This document shows positions 1 to 8,284 of a DNA stretch of 64,000 bases, in pieces. Origin of the DNA: Mycobacterium paragordonae (GTDB taxonomy: Bacteria > Actinomycetota > Actinomycetes > Mycobacteriales > Mycobacteriaceae); assembly GCF_003614435.1 (NCBI RefSeq), contig NZ_CP025546.1:4836001-4900000 (forward strand), given 5' to 3'. The notes beneath the pieces are model-generated. The model was not told where the DNA came from and made no database searches. It saw only the letters and a list, made by a program, of their open reading frames with translations. A program made the position numbers and the translations under genes. Every line of letters starts with the position of its first letter. Position 1 is the first letter of the stretch.

Positions 1-16
1 CGACGATCACGCGCAT
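1..16 (-). CDS. 5' end of an unidentified gene (partial)
   Basis: A minus-strand ATG at position 16 opens a reading frame (MRVIV...) that runs off the left edge. It is preceded by an AGGAGG-like ribosome site at 29-34, which overlaps the stop of the upstream CoA-transferase gene, so the two genes are probably co-transcribed. Only five residues are visible, too few to name a product. A short hydrophobic strand after MR is common in nucleotide-binding (Rossmann) enzymes, but that is a guess. Confidence 0.4.
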
Positions 17-33
17 CGGATGCCCCTTCCTCC

Positions 34-2412
34 TCAGAGCCCGACCGGCCGGTTCCCGATCACCTTGCCGGCGGCAAGATGCGCGAGTTCGCCCTCGGTC
101 AGCCCACACTGGTCGCGCAGTACGTCTTCATTGTGCTCGCCGAGCGTCGGCGGCGGACGCAACAGCCATTGTTGTTGGCCGGTCAGCAGAGCAAACGGTG
201 GAGTCGGATACAGGCCCGGCCCCGTTCGCGGGTGCTCCAGCGACTCGAAAAAGCCCCGCGCGCGCAGCTGAGGATTCTCGGTGACCAACGACGGCGAACC
301 CACCGGCGCGACCGGAACACCGGCCGCAGCTAGCAACTCCACCGTCGCATCGAGCGGTTGTGCGGCGAACCAGTCCTGCAGCACATGGTCGATCTCGTCT
401 GCCCGCTCACGGCGCCCGGCATCGGTGGTCAACCCCTCATCGCTCAACGCGCCGATCACATTCACCAGGGACGCCCACTGCCGGTCATCGCCCACGCTGA
501 CCGCGATCCAGTCGTCGTCCCCCGCGCACCGGTAAATGTTTTGCAGCGCGCCGCCCTGTCCGCGATTTCCCCTCCGGCTCAGCGTTTTACCGAATACCTC
601 GGCTTCGATCGGCTGTACCGCCGTGGTGTTCAGCACGGTCTCCAGCATCGGCAACTCGACCTGCTGGCCGGTGCCGGTCCGCTCGGCGAAATGCAGCGCG
701 GCCAGTACCGCGAACGCGGCGTGCACCCCGGCCAGGGGGTCGCAGGCGCCGCGCGGCGTCACCGGAGGGGTTTCGGGCAACCCGGTCACCCAGGTGAGCC
801 CGCCGAGCTGCTCCATGGTGGGGGCGAATCCCACCCGCTCGCGCCATGGTCCGGCCAGCCCGAAGGCCGGCATCCGGGTGACGACCAAGCGCGGGTTGAT
901 CTTCAGCAGCACATCGGCGGTGAGACCGAAATGGTCCATCACACGAGGCGAGAAGTTTTCGATCACCACATCGGCGCCGGCCACCAAGGTGCGGAACAGA
1001 CCCCGGCCTTCGTCGCTTCCCAAATCCAGTGTGACGGAACGCTTGTTGGTGTTCATCGCGTGGAAGACCCAGCCGTACTCCCACCAGTCGTCCACGTCGG
1101 TGCGCATGCCTCCGGAATAGCGGATGCCGTCGGGGCGCTGGATGGACTCCACCTTCACGACGTCGGCACCGAACGCCGCGAGCAGGTGGGTGGCGGCCGG
1201 CCCGGCCCAGAAAGCGGTCAGGTCGACGATGCGGACACCCTGCAGCGGCAGCTCGGCTCCCGCGGTCGAGGTCGCGTATTCGCGCGGCTGCCAGGGCGAT
1301 TCGTCGTTACCGGCACCGAGAGCGGGCGTCTCGCGCACTGGGGCGGGCCCGCATTCCGCCATCAGCCACGGCGCGCGAGGCTGGTGGAACCCCGCGGGAT
1401 TCTCGATGAACACGCCGCGTTCGGTCATGTACTCCATGTCGCGGATGGTGGCGCCGTTGCCCAGAGCCGCGATGGGCAGCCGGAAGAGCTGGCCCAGCTC
1501 GACGATCTCGGCGACCGTGCGCTCGGCCATCCACGGACCGATCGATTCGTAGATGAAGTCGCGGTACTCCCAGCGGCCGATCTGGAATCGGAGTTGCGGA
1601 ATCTCCTCGAATTGCGGGCATTCGACCATCGCCGCAAAGTCCAGCCACTGCTGACCGGTAACCATGGTGATGCCGACGTAGCCGTCCTTGGCCGGGACAA
1701 TCGACGGCACTTCGAGGGTGCGGCGGACCGGTGGAACCCGCAGCAGCTGGGAATGCAGCCATTCGCTGCTCTGCATCGCGGTAATCGCCTCGAGCATCGA
1801 CAAGTCCAGATGCTCGCCCGGACCGCCGCGCTGCACGCGGCGCAGCATTGCCAGGGCGCCGAACGCCGCGTACACGCCACCCATGTACTCCCCGAGATCG
1901 CCGCCGATCGAGATCGGCGGACCCGCCGGGTCGCCGCGGAAACCGGTGCAGCCCGACCACGCCTGCAGCGTGAACTCGGTGGCGGCGCGGTCGGCGAACG
2001 GACCGGACCAGCCGAAATCGGAAATGGTGACGACGATGGCACGGGGCGCATCGGCGAGCAGTCGCTGCGGATCGATGCCCAGGTCCGCGGCGCGCGAGGG
2101 AGATAAGGCCAGGATGACGACGTCGGCCCCGGCCAGGTCGGCTTTCATTCGCTGTGATTCCGGCGACACACTCAGGCTGCTCTTGCCGGCATTGAGATAG
2201 CAGAACAACGGCGACGCCTGACCCGCCGGCACCGGCGAGCACGTCGCCGAAAACCCGCGCAACGGATCCCCTTGCGGCGGTTCTACTTTGCGGACCTGAG
2301 CGCCCGCGTCCACCAAGAGCTTGCCGCAGTAGCTGCCGGCCAGTCGGTCACTGATCTCGACGACCCGCAGCTCTTCGAGGGGCGTCGGCCGGTTATCGGC
2401 CTCGTGACTCAC
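34..2412 (-). CDS. Fused double family-III (CaiB/BaiF) CoA-transferase
   Basis: The 792-residue protein is about twice the usual ~400 of a family-III CoA-transferase and contains two complete copies. Copy 1 spans roughly residues 10-390 and copy 2 roughly 395-790. Each has the N-terminal 'R(V)VE/DL...AGP/S...GADVVKVE'-type nucleotide-fold start. The family moves CoA between acyl-CoA and a free acid through an aspartyl-CoA intermediate. In copy 2 the expected Asp is D558 (in CDPLAG). The aligned position in copy 1 is Glu (E175 in GEYMGG), so copy 1 may be less active or mainly structural. The start is GTG at 2412. The gene is divergent from the GntR regulator, with an inverted repeat between them. 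Beside several acyl-CoA dehydrogenases, a role in activating an acid for beta-oxidation is likely; the substrate is unknown. Confidence 0.9.
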   Translation of the reverse strand: MSHEADNRPTPLEELRVVEISDRLAGSYCGKLLVDAGAQVRKVEPPQGDPLRGFSATCSPVPAGQASPLFCYLNAGKSSLSVSPESQRMKADLAGADVVILALSPSRAADLGIDPQRLLADAPRAIVVTISDFGWSGPFADRAATEFTLQAWSGCTGFRGDPAGPPISIGGDLGEYMGGVYAAFGALAMLRRVQRGGPGEHLDLSMLEAITAMQSSEWLHSQLLRVPPVRRTLEVPSIVPAKDGYVGITMVTGQQWLDFAAMVECPQFEEIPQLRFQIGRWEYRDFIYESIGPWMAERTVAEIVELGQLFRLPIAALGNGATIRDMEYMTERGVFIENPAGFHQPRAPWLMAECGPAPVRETPALGAGNDESPWQPREYATSTAGAELPLQGVRIVDLTAFWAGPAATHLLAAFGADVVKVESIQRPDGIRYSGGMRTDVDDWWEYGWVFHAMNTNKRSVTLDLGSDEGRGLFRTLVAGADVVIENFSPRVMDHFGLTADVLLKINPRLVVTRMPAFGLAGPWRERVGFAPTMEQLGGLTWVTGLPETPPVTPRGACDPLAGVHAAFAVLAALHFAERTGTGQQVELPMLETVLNTTAVQPIEAEVFGKTLSRRGNRGQGGALQNIYRCAGDDDWIAVSVGDDRQWASLVNVIGALSDEGLTTDAGRRERADEIDHVLQDWFAAQPLDATVELLAAAGVPVAPVGSPSLVTENPQLRARGFFESLEHPRTGPGLYPTPPFALLTGQQQWLLRPPPTLGEHNEDVLRDQCGLTEGELAHLAAGKVIGNRPVGL

Positions 2413-2415
2413 GCG

Positions 2416-2444
2416 GCTATTTATACCATTACTGCTAAAATAGC
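2416..2444. promoter_or_regulatory. Inverted repeat, candidate GntR operator
   Basis: GCTATTT (2416-2422) and AAATAGC (2438-2444) form perfect 7-bp arms around a 15-bp AT-rich centre. They lie in the 98-bp gap between the divergent CoA-transferase and GntR genes. The local AT-richness stands out in this GC-rich DNA. A GntR-family regulator commonly binds a palindrome in its own divergent promoter, so this is a candidate operator. A loosely similar AT-rich stretch (CTATTTTTA) precedes the acyl-CoA dehydrogenase at 4949. Confidence 0.4.
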
Positions 2445-2510
2445 TAAGCCAACCGAGTTCGCGGGTCAGTCACCGTGCGCTCTCTCCTGCTGCAGGTTGC
2501 GAGGAACCGG

Positions 2511-3332
2511 ATGACCGCCTTGGGTATTGGACCCGACGCCCGTCGCCGGCTATCGGCGCCCAGGATTGCCGAAATCGTAGCCGACGAGTTGCGCCGCCAG
2601 ATCATCGACGGTGAACTGGCGGACGGAGATCTGCTGCCGCGCCAGGAAGTGCTTGTCGAGCAGTTCAAGGTCAGCCTGGTCTCGCTGCGCGAAGCCCTGC
2701 GAATCCTGGAGACCGAGGGGTTGGTCTCGGTACGTCGGGGCAACCGCGGCGGTGCCGTCGTACACGCCCCCGCCAAGACCAGCGCCGCCTACATGCTGGG
2801 TCTGGTCTTGCAGAGCGAGTCCGTCGCCGTCAGCGACCTCGGCGCCGCGTTGCAGGAGCTGGAACCTGCGTGCGCCGCGCTGGCCGCCCAACGACCGGAC
2901 CGCGCGGACACTTTGGTGCCCGAACTCAAACGGGTCAACGACGCTATGGCCGAGAACCTGGAAGACGGGCGGTTATTCACCGAGATCGGCCGCGAATTCC
3001 ACAATCTCATCGTCCGCGGCTGCGGCAACCACACCATCATTGCCGTCGTCGGCAGCCTGGAAACGTTGTGGAGCAGCCACGAACAACAGTGGGCCGACGA
3101 GAGCTCGGCGCGCGGAACCTATCCGTCGCTGGCCAAGCGGCGCGCGGCGCTCAACACTCACATCAAGCTCACCGAGACGATCGCCGAGGGCGACGTCGAC
3201 CGGGCCCGGCGCATCGCCGGCCGCCACCTGGCCGACACGCAGACCTACGTGCTCTCCGGCCGACCGGAACAACGGATCTACGCACTGTCCCCGCAGGCGC
3301 TGTCGCGTCCGCGGGACGTCCGGCGCCCTTGA
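2511..3332 (+). CDS. GntR-family (FadR/FCD subfamily) transcriptional regulator
   Basis: The protein has an N-terminal winged helix-turn-helix (about residues 20-85, with the 'LREALRILETEGLV' GntR signature) and a C-terminal all-helical FCD ligand domain. Its metal/ligand side chains are visible as 'FTEIGREFHNLI' and a later His near 'NTHIKL'. FadR-type proteins sense an acyl or organic acid ligand and usually repress neighbouring catabolic genes. I chose the ATG at 2511 because GAGGAA lies just upstream; a GTG at 2475 is the longer alternative. The stop overlaps the TTG start of the following dehydrogenase, so the two are probably one operon. Control of the divergent CoA-transferase and the downstream cluster is an inference from position. 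Confidence 0.88.
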   Translation: MTALGIGPDARRRLSAPRIAEIVADELRRQIIDGELADGDLLPRQEVLVEQFKVSLVSLREALRILETEGLVSVRRGNRGGAVVHAPAKTSAAYMLGLVLQSESVAVSDLGAALQELEPACAALAAQRPDRADTLVPELKRVNDAMAENLEDGRLFTEIGREFHNLIVRGCGNHTIIAVVGSLETLWSSHEQQWADESSARGTYPSLAKRRAALNTHIKLTETIAEGDVDRARRIAGRHLADTQTYVLSGRPEQRIYALSPQALSRPRDVRRP

Positions 3333-4057
3333 CGACCCCGCGGACCGCGCTGGTCACCGGCGGCAGCGGTGGCATCGGAAAAGCGTGTGCTGCCAAGCTG
3401 AGTCAACTCGGGTACGACGTCGTGGTGGTGGCGCGCCGGCCGGGACCACTGCGTGCCGCGGCCGAGGAGATCGGTGCCCGCGCGGTCGTCGCCGATGCGT
3501 CCGACCCGGACGGATTCGCGGCTGCGATAGACACCCTCGAGCACATCGATCTCGTTGTGCACGCCTCCGGCGCACTGGGTGGAACCTATGCGCGCAAACA
3601 GACATTCGAGCAGTGGCGCACCATCATCTCGGCCAACCTGGATTCCTGCTTCGTGGTGACCTCCGCGGTACTGCCCCGGATGCGCCCGGGCTCACGCCTG
3701 ATCTTCATCTCATCATCGGCGTCCCACGAACCCATGATGGCCCGGACCGCATACTCGGCGTCCAAGGCCGGCATGAACGCGTTCGCCCGTGCCTTGGCGA
3801 TGGAAGTCGACCGGGACGGCATCGCTGTGCACCTGGTGACTCCGGGCCCGGTGGAAACCGAGATGCTGCAAGATGTTCCGTTCGAGATGTATGCGATTCA
3901 AGTGTCCGACATCGCCAACGCGGTCGCATGGCTGGACACCGTCGAACCCTCGGTCGACCTGCCGGAGATCAGGCTCAGCGCGGTGCAGCGCGGACCGTTC
4001 GCCCGTCCGCCGGTGGTGCCTACCGAAGTGCACCGCCGCCGTTCGGAAAGTTCCTGA
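3329..4057 (+). CDS. Short-chain dehydrogenase/reductase (SDR)
   Basis: This 242-residue classical SDR starts with 'TALVTGGSGGIGKA', matching the TGxxxGIG cofactor-binding loop. The catalytic set is present: Ser in 'IFISSSASHE' and the Y-x-x-x-K motif in 'AYSASKAGMNAFARA'. These enzymes oxidise or reduce alcohol/keto groups with NAD(P)(H). The start is a TTG at 3329 that overlaps the GntR stop, consistent with translational coupling. The gene is convergent with the luciferase-like gene, and the two coding regions overlap tail to tail by 38 bp. It could be the hydroxyacyl or keto-reduction step for the substrate handled by the acyl-CoA dehydrogenases. Confidence 0.88.
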   Translation: MTTPRTALVTGGSGGIGKACAAKLSQLGYDVVVVARRPGPLRAAAEEIGARAVVADASDPDGFAAAIDTLEHIDLVVHASGALGGTYARKQTFEQWRTIISANLDSCFVVTSAVLPRMRPGSRLIFISSSASHEPMMARTAYSASKAGMNAFARALAMEVDRDGIAVHLVTPGPVETEMLQDVPFEMYAIQVSDIANAVAWLDTVEPSVDLPEIRLSAVQRGPFARPPVVPTEVHRRRSESS

Positions 4058-4871
4058 TCACCGATTCACCGAATTCCCGGAGCGTCTGCGGTGCCGCGAA
4101 GTCGGCGAACCAGACGTAGCAGCGTTCCACACCCTGCGCGGCCAGTCCCGCGAAATGGGCGATCAGCTCGTCGGCGTCGCCGCACACCAGACCCGGTCCG
4201 AGGTGACCGAATCGCCGGACGCTGACCTCCCGCACGGCATCGGGATCGGTCCCGGCCCGTGCGAAGCCGACCATCTGCTGAATTGAGATCCGGGCCGATC
4301 CGGTGGAACCGGCCAGTCGGGGCAGCCGATCGAGGTGATTGGCCTGCAGGTTCCACCAATCCGCATACTCGGCAACGAGTTTCATCATCCGGCGACCGCT
4401 GCCACCGAGGACCAGCGGGATCGGATGCGCCGGCCCCGGATTCTGGCCGCCGGCCCAGTATTCGGTGATCGACTCGAGATGGCGTCCGAGTTGCTCGACC
4501 CGGGCCACCGGATCCTGCTGGCCGACTTCGAATTTGGTGAACTCCGCGGGCCAGGAGCCGGATCCCAGGCCGAGGTCGAAGCGCCCGTCAGAAGCCGCCG
4601 ACAGGGTGACAGCCTGCTTGGCCAACACCGCCGGCTGGCGGAACGCATCGCAGAGCACCAGGTGACCGATACGTAGGCGCTGCGTCTTGGCGGCGACCCA
4701 GCCGGCAATGCTCATTGCCTCCCAGATGTTTTCATCCGGCTGCCCGGGGGCCTCGAGATGATCGATGAAGGCGATGCCGTCGAACCCGGCCGCCTCGGCA
4801 CACTGCGCCCGGTCCACGATGTCGGCGACCGGCAAGCGCACCTGCGGCAGGAACAGATACCACTCGACCAT
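4020..4871 (-). CDS. LLM-class (luciferase-like) flavin/F420-dependent oxidoreductase
   Basis: The 283-residue TIM-barrel protein begins with the family's 'LFLPQV' strand and has 'AEAAGFDGIAFIDHL', 'RLRIGHLVLCDAFRQPAVLAKQ' and 'FDLGLGSGSW', all hallmarks of the LLM superfamily. In mycobacteria most members use coenzyme F420. The ATG at 4871 is preferred; a TTG at 4880 is possible. The gene is divergent from the acyl-CoA dehydrogenase run at 4949 across a 77-bp AT-rich spacer. The substrate cannot be told from sequence, but the context suggests redox steps in degradation of a complex, perhaps alicyclic, acid. Confidence 0.85.
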   Translation of the reverse strand: MVEWYLFLPQVRLPVADIVDRAQCAEAAGFDGIAFIDHLEAPGQPDENIWEAMSIAGWVAAKTQRLRIGHLVLCDAFRQPAVLAKQAVTLSAASDGRFDLGLGSGSWPAEFTKFEVGQQDPVARVEQLGRHLESITEYWAGGQNPGPAHPIPLVLGGSGRRMMKLVAEYADWWNLQANHLDRLPRLAGSTGSARISIQQMVGFARAGTDPDAVREVSVRRFGHLGPGLVCGDADELIAHFAGLAAQGVERCYVWFADFAAPQTLREFGESVIRNFPNGGGALR

Positions 4872-4948
4872 CGACCCCAACCCTTATCCCGTCGGCCGCG
4901 ATTGCGTGCCGGTCGCTAGTTTACTATTTTTATTATGTTAGGGGTCTT

Positions 4949-6013
4949 ATGGATGTTGGTCTGACTTCGGAGCAGCTGGCGCTGCGCGACACCGTGCGTG
5001 GCATCCTGCGCGCCGAGTGTCCACCCGATGCCGCCCGCCAGGCCTGCGCGGATCCGGACCGCTGGCGCACCCTGTGGAAGACGTTCGTCGACCTGGGCTG
5101 GACCGAACTGGCCGCATACGACGCCGGGGGCGAGTTCGGGCCGGTCGAGCTGGCGGTGGTGCTCGAGGAATGCGGCGCCGCCATCGCACCGGTTCCCTTG
5201 CTGAGCAGCGTGGGCCTGGCTGCCGGGGTGTTACGTGCAGCCGGCCCGGAGACCAATGAGGCGCTTGCCGAGATCACCTCGGGCGTCGTCGCCACCCTGG
5301 CGGCGCACTCCCCCGGCACGCGGCTGCCAGGGCCGACCATGACGCTGCGCGACGGCCGGTTGCGTGGACGGGCAATAGCCGTCCCCCATGCGGGGCGCGC
5401 GGAACTGATCGTGACCCTGGCCGATGCCGCTGAGCGGGGCCTGGTGGCCGCGGTCGCGCGCGCCGGCGACGGGGTGACCGTCGTGGCCGCCGAGTCGACC
5501 GATCCCGCTCAGCCCGTCGCCGAGGTCGAGATTGACGCGGCCCCCCTGGCCGTCGCGCCGGTGGAATCTGTCGACTCCGCGCTGGCGGCGCCGCTGGTGG
5601 CGCTCGCCGCAGACTTGGTCGGCGTGGCAAGTGCCGCCCTGCAACGCTCCGTCGAGCACGCCAAGACACGGCGTCAGTTCGGCAGCCCTATCGGCGCTTT
5701 CCAGGGTGTCAAACACGCCCTGGCCGACAACTACGTCAGCGTCGAGCGCGCCCGCAGCCTGACCTACGCGGCCGCGGCGGCGTTGGACCAACGGGGCGCG
5801 TGGACCGCCGCGGCCCTGGCCAAAGCCGCTGCCGCCGATGCCGCGAGCTCCTGTGCGCGCACCATGGTCCAGGTGCATGGCGCGCTCGGTCAGACCTGGG
5901 AACACGACGCCCACCTCTACGTCCGACACGCCTGGCAGGGCGCGGCCCAATTGGGCGACAGTCGCGCGCTGTACCACGAGGTGGGCCGCCGGTTTGCGGA
6001 GGGCGCGAAATGA
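4949..6013 (+). CDS. Acyl-CoA dehydrogenase (FadE-type), catalytic-Glu subunit type
   Basis: The 354-residue flavoprotein has the short form typical of mycobacterial FadE partners. Its N-terminal helical domain starts 'LTSEQLALRDTVRGIL', and 'RRQFGSPIGAFQGVKH' is the FAD-binding core. The C-terminal 'HGALGQTWEHD' carries the Glu that acts as catalytic base in heteromeric mycobacterial ACADs. It overlaps the next dehydrogenase by 4 bp (ATGA), as expected for two subunits of one alpha2beta2 enzyme. The reaction is alpha,beta-desaturation of an acyl-CoA with electrons passed to ETF. The ATG at 4949 follows an AT-rich spacer that probably holds the operon promoter. Confidence 0.9.
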   Translation: MDVGLTSEQLALRDTVRGILRAECPPDAARQACADPDRWRTLWKTFVDLGWTELAAYDAGGEFGPVELAVVLEECGAAIAPVPLLSSVGLAAGVLRAAGPETNEALAEITSGVVATLAAHSPGTRLPGPTMTLRDGRLRGRAIAVPHAGRAELIVTLADAAERGLVAAVARAGDGVTVVAAESTDPAQPVAEVEIDAAPLAVAPVESVDSALAAPLVALAADLVGVASAALQRSVEHAKTRRQFGSPIGAFQGVKHALADNYVSVERARSLTYAAAAALDQRGAWTAAALAKAAAADAASSCARTMVQVHGALGQTWEHDAHLYVRHAWQGAAQLGDSRALYHEVGRRFAEGAK

Positions 6014-7104
6014 CCTCCGTTATCGACGAATTCGGCATCTGGCTGCGCGACTTTTTGCCCGACGACTACTACGACCGCTACCGCGATTACCGCTGGGACA
6101 TCCCGTTGCGGCGTGACTATCAACGAGCCGCGTTCGAGGCCGGCTGGCTGCAACCCACCTGGCCCCGCGAGCACGGCGGCCGGTCGCTGGGTCTGCGCGA
6201 TGCGATGGAGATCCGCATCGAAGCCGCGGTGCGGTCGGCACCCAAGCTGCCCAACATCCAGGGCCCCGGCGTCGCGGCGCCCGGGATTCGGCAATTCGGC
6301 ACGTCCGAACAGATCGAGCGCCTGCTGGTGCCGCTGCTGCGCGGCGACGAATGGTGGGCGCTGGGCATGTCCGAGCCCGAGGCCGGATCCGACTTCGCCG
6401 GCCTGCGCACCCGCGCCGAGCGCGACGGCCCCGTGTTCCGGGTCAACGGTCACAAGATCTGGACCACCCAGGCCCACGAGTCGCGCTGGTGCACCTTGTA
6501 TGCGCGCACCGATCCGGAGGCGCCCAAACACCGCGGTATCTCCTGCCTGATCCTCGACCTGCAGTCACCCGGGGTGCGGATCGAGCCGGTCCGGATGGCG
6601 TCGATCTCCGATGAGACGTTCTGCGAGGTCTTCCTCGACGACGTCGAGGTGCCGGTGCAGAACCTGCTCGGTCCGCTGCACGGCGGCTGGCAGGTCGCCA
6701 TGTCGTCGTTGCACCATGAACGCCAAATGATCTGGATCATGAACTGGGTCGAAATCCAGCGCGGCCTGGACTCGGTCCGCAGGAACGCATCGGAGGACAT
6801 CTACGCCGAACTGGGTGCCCTGCTCGCCGACGCGGAAGCGCTGCGGGCCACCGGATACCGCGCCCTGGACAACGAGCTCGCCGGCCGGCCCAGCCCGGAA
6901 GCCGACACCATGAAGTTGCTCGGATCGGTGACCTTGCAGCGAGTTTGGGAGCTCAGCGCGGCGGCGGCAGGACCAGCTTCGGCCGCGGATCCCGACCTGC
7001 TGTTCGAGCGGCAGGACGCCCTGGCCGCGACCATTTACGGCGGGACCTCCGAGGTTCAGCGCAACATCATCGCCGAGCGGCTGCTCGGGCTGCCGAAGGG
7101 ATGA
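6010..7104 (+). CDS. Acyl-CoA dehydrogenase (FadE-type), FAD-binding partner
   Basis: The 364-residue protein has the ACAD middle-domain motifs 'WWALGMSEPEAGSDFAGL' and 'KIWTTQAHES'. The C-terminal 'YGGTSEVQRNIIAERLLGLP' is typical of the FAD-contacting subunit of mycobacterial FadE pairs. The start ATG at 6010 overlaps the upstream stop by 4 bp. Together with 4949-6013 it probably forms one heterotetrameric dehydrogenase. The substrate is unknown; such pairs commonly act on steroid- or terpenoid-derived CoA esters. Confidence 0.9.
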   Translation: MTSVIDEFGIWLRDFLPDDYYDRYRDYRWDIPLRRDYQRAAFEAGWLQPTWPREHGGRSLGLRDAMEIRIEAAVRSAPKLPNIQGPGVAAPGIRQFGTSEQIERLLVPLLRGDEWWALGMSEPEAGSDFAGLRTRAERDGPVFRVNGHKIWTTQAHESRWCTLYARTDPEAPKHRGISCLILDLQSPGVRIEPVRMASISDETFCEVFLDDVEVPVQNLLGPLHGGWQVAMSSLHHERQMIWIMNWVEIQRGLDSVRRNASEDIYAELGALLADAEALRATGYRALDNELAGRPSPEADTMKLLGSVTLQRVWELSAAAAGPASAADPDLLFERQDALAATIYGGTSEVQRNIIAERLLGLPKG

Positions 7105-7109
7105 CGAGG

Positions 7110-7135
7110 ATGGATGACCAGGATGGATGACCAGG
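7110..7135 (+). repeat. 13-bp tandem repeat at a gene start
   Basis: The unit ATGGATGACCAGG is repeated exactly at 7110-7122 and 7123-7135, and a diverged earlier unit lies at 7100-7109. It sits between the stop of one acyl-CoA dehydrogenase (7104) and the start of the next, and creates several overlapping ATG codons (7101, 7110, 7114, 7123, 7127, 7136) in different frames. A 13-bp unit shifts frame with each copy, so copy-number change would alter which ATG is in frame. Confidence 0.75.
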
Positions 7136-8284
7136 ATGGACTATGACCTCGGCGACGACGCCGGTGAACTGCGAAATCGGTTGCGGCAGTTGATTGCCGA
7201 ACACATCCCGGCCGACTTCCTGGGTGCGTGCACCGACGATCCCGACGATCTGGCCACCACCGAATCCTTCTGCAAGCTACTCGCCTCCGAGGGGTTGCTG
7301 GCGCTGGCGTGGCCGAAAGAGCATGGCGGCGGCGGTGGTTCGATCTGGCAGCAGACGGTGCTGCGCGAAGAGATGTGGGCGAACTACGAGCCCCGCGGAC
7401 CGCAGTACATGGGCATCAACTGGGTCGGTCCGGCGATCATGCGCTACGGGACCGCCGAGCAGAAGGCCAAGCATCTGTCCGGGATTGCGTCCGGCGAGGT
7501 GATCTGGTGCCAGGGCTTCTCCGAACCCGAAGCCGGAACCGACCTCGCGTCGCTGCGCACCCGCGCCGTCCCCGATGGTGACGGGTGGCGGATCACCGGC
7601 CAGAAGGTTTGGACCTCGTATGCCCGGATGGCGTCCTGGTGTGTGCTGGCCGCGTGCACCCACCCGGATGCACCGAAATCCAAGCGGCTGAGCCTGTTTC
7701 TGATTCCGATGGACCGGCCCGGCTTCACTGTCCGCGGCATCCCGTCCATGCTGGGGCCTCATCACCTCAACGAGGTGTTCCTCGACGATCTGCCCGCGTA
7801 TCCCGGTGACATGCTCGGCGAGCCGGGTGACGGCTGGCGGGTGATGCGCGAGGCGTTGGCATTCGAGCGCGTCGGTATCGCCCGCTACGCCCGCTGCGAG
7901 TCGCTGCTGCACCGGATGCAGGCCGAACTCGGCGCAGATTGGGACCGGTTGCCCGAATCGATTCGGGTTCGGTGGGTTCGGGCGCTCGTCGATTTGCGGG
8001 TGGCCCGGTTGATGGCTTACCGCGCCGTGTCGCTGCAGGACGACCCCGCGGCCGGCGCGGCGGCCAGCGCCGCCCGCATCGCCACCACCACGTGCGACCA
8101 ACTGGTCGCCGAGTTGCTTTTCGATGTGCTGGGCCCGACGGCGCTGGACAGCGGCAGCTCCGCGGCACTATACGGCGCGGTCGACGACCACTGGCGTTAC
8201 GCGCAGGCCGCCACCGTGGCCTCGGGCACCATCGAAGTGCAGCGGATGATGGTGGCACGTGACGTGTTGGGAGAACACCGGTGA
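7127..8284 (+). CDS. Acyl-CoA dehydrogenase (FadE-type)
   Basis: The 385-residue ACAD carries 'WPKEHGGGGGS', 'GFSEPEAGTDLASL', 'GQKVWTSYA' and the C-terminal 'VASGTIEVQRMMVARDVLG'. It is the long-form, FAD-binding partner type. The start is uncertain because of the 13-bp repeats: ATG 7127 gives MTRMDYDL, while ATG 7136 gives MDYDL. It overlaps the next dehydrogenase by 4 bp (GTGA), so 7127-8284 and 8281-9216 look like a second heteromeric pair. The predicted reaction is desaturation of an acyl-CoA. Confidence 0.9.
   Translation: MTRMDYDLGDDAGELRNRLRQLIAEHIPADFLGACTDDPDDLATTESFCKLLASEGLLALAWPKEHGGGGGSIWQQTVLREEMWANYEPRGPQYMGINWVGPAIMRYGTAEQKAKHLSGIASGEVIWCQGFSEPEAGTDLASLRTRAVPDGDGWRITGQKVWTSYARMASWCVLAACTHPDAPKSKRLSLFLIPMDRPGFTVRGIPSMLGPHHLNEVFLDDLPAYPGDMLGEPGDGWRVMREALAFERVGIARYARCESLLHRMQAELGADWDRLPESIRVRWVRALVDLRVARLMAYRAVSLQDDPAAGAAASAARIATTTCDQLVAELLFDVLGPTALDSGSSAALYGAVDDHWRYAQAATVASGTIEVQRMMVARDVLGEHR

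Noticed and set aside
358..2106. A long plus-strand ORF of 582 codons
   Set aside because: It is antisense to the double CoA-transferase; the composition is typical of GC-rich shadow frames.
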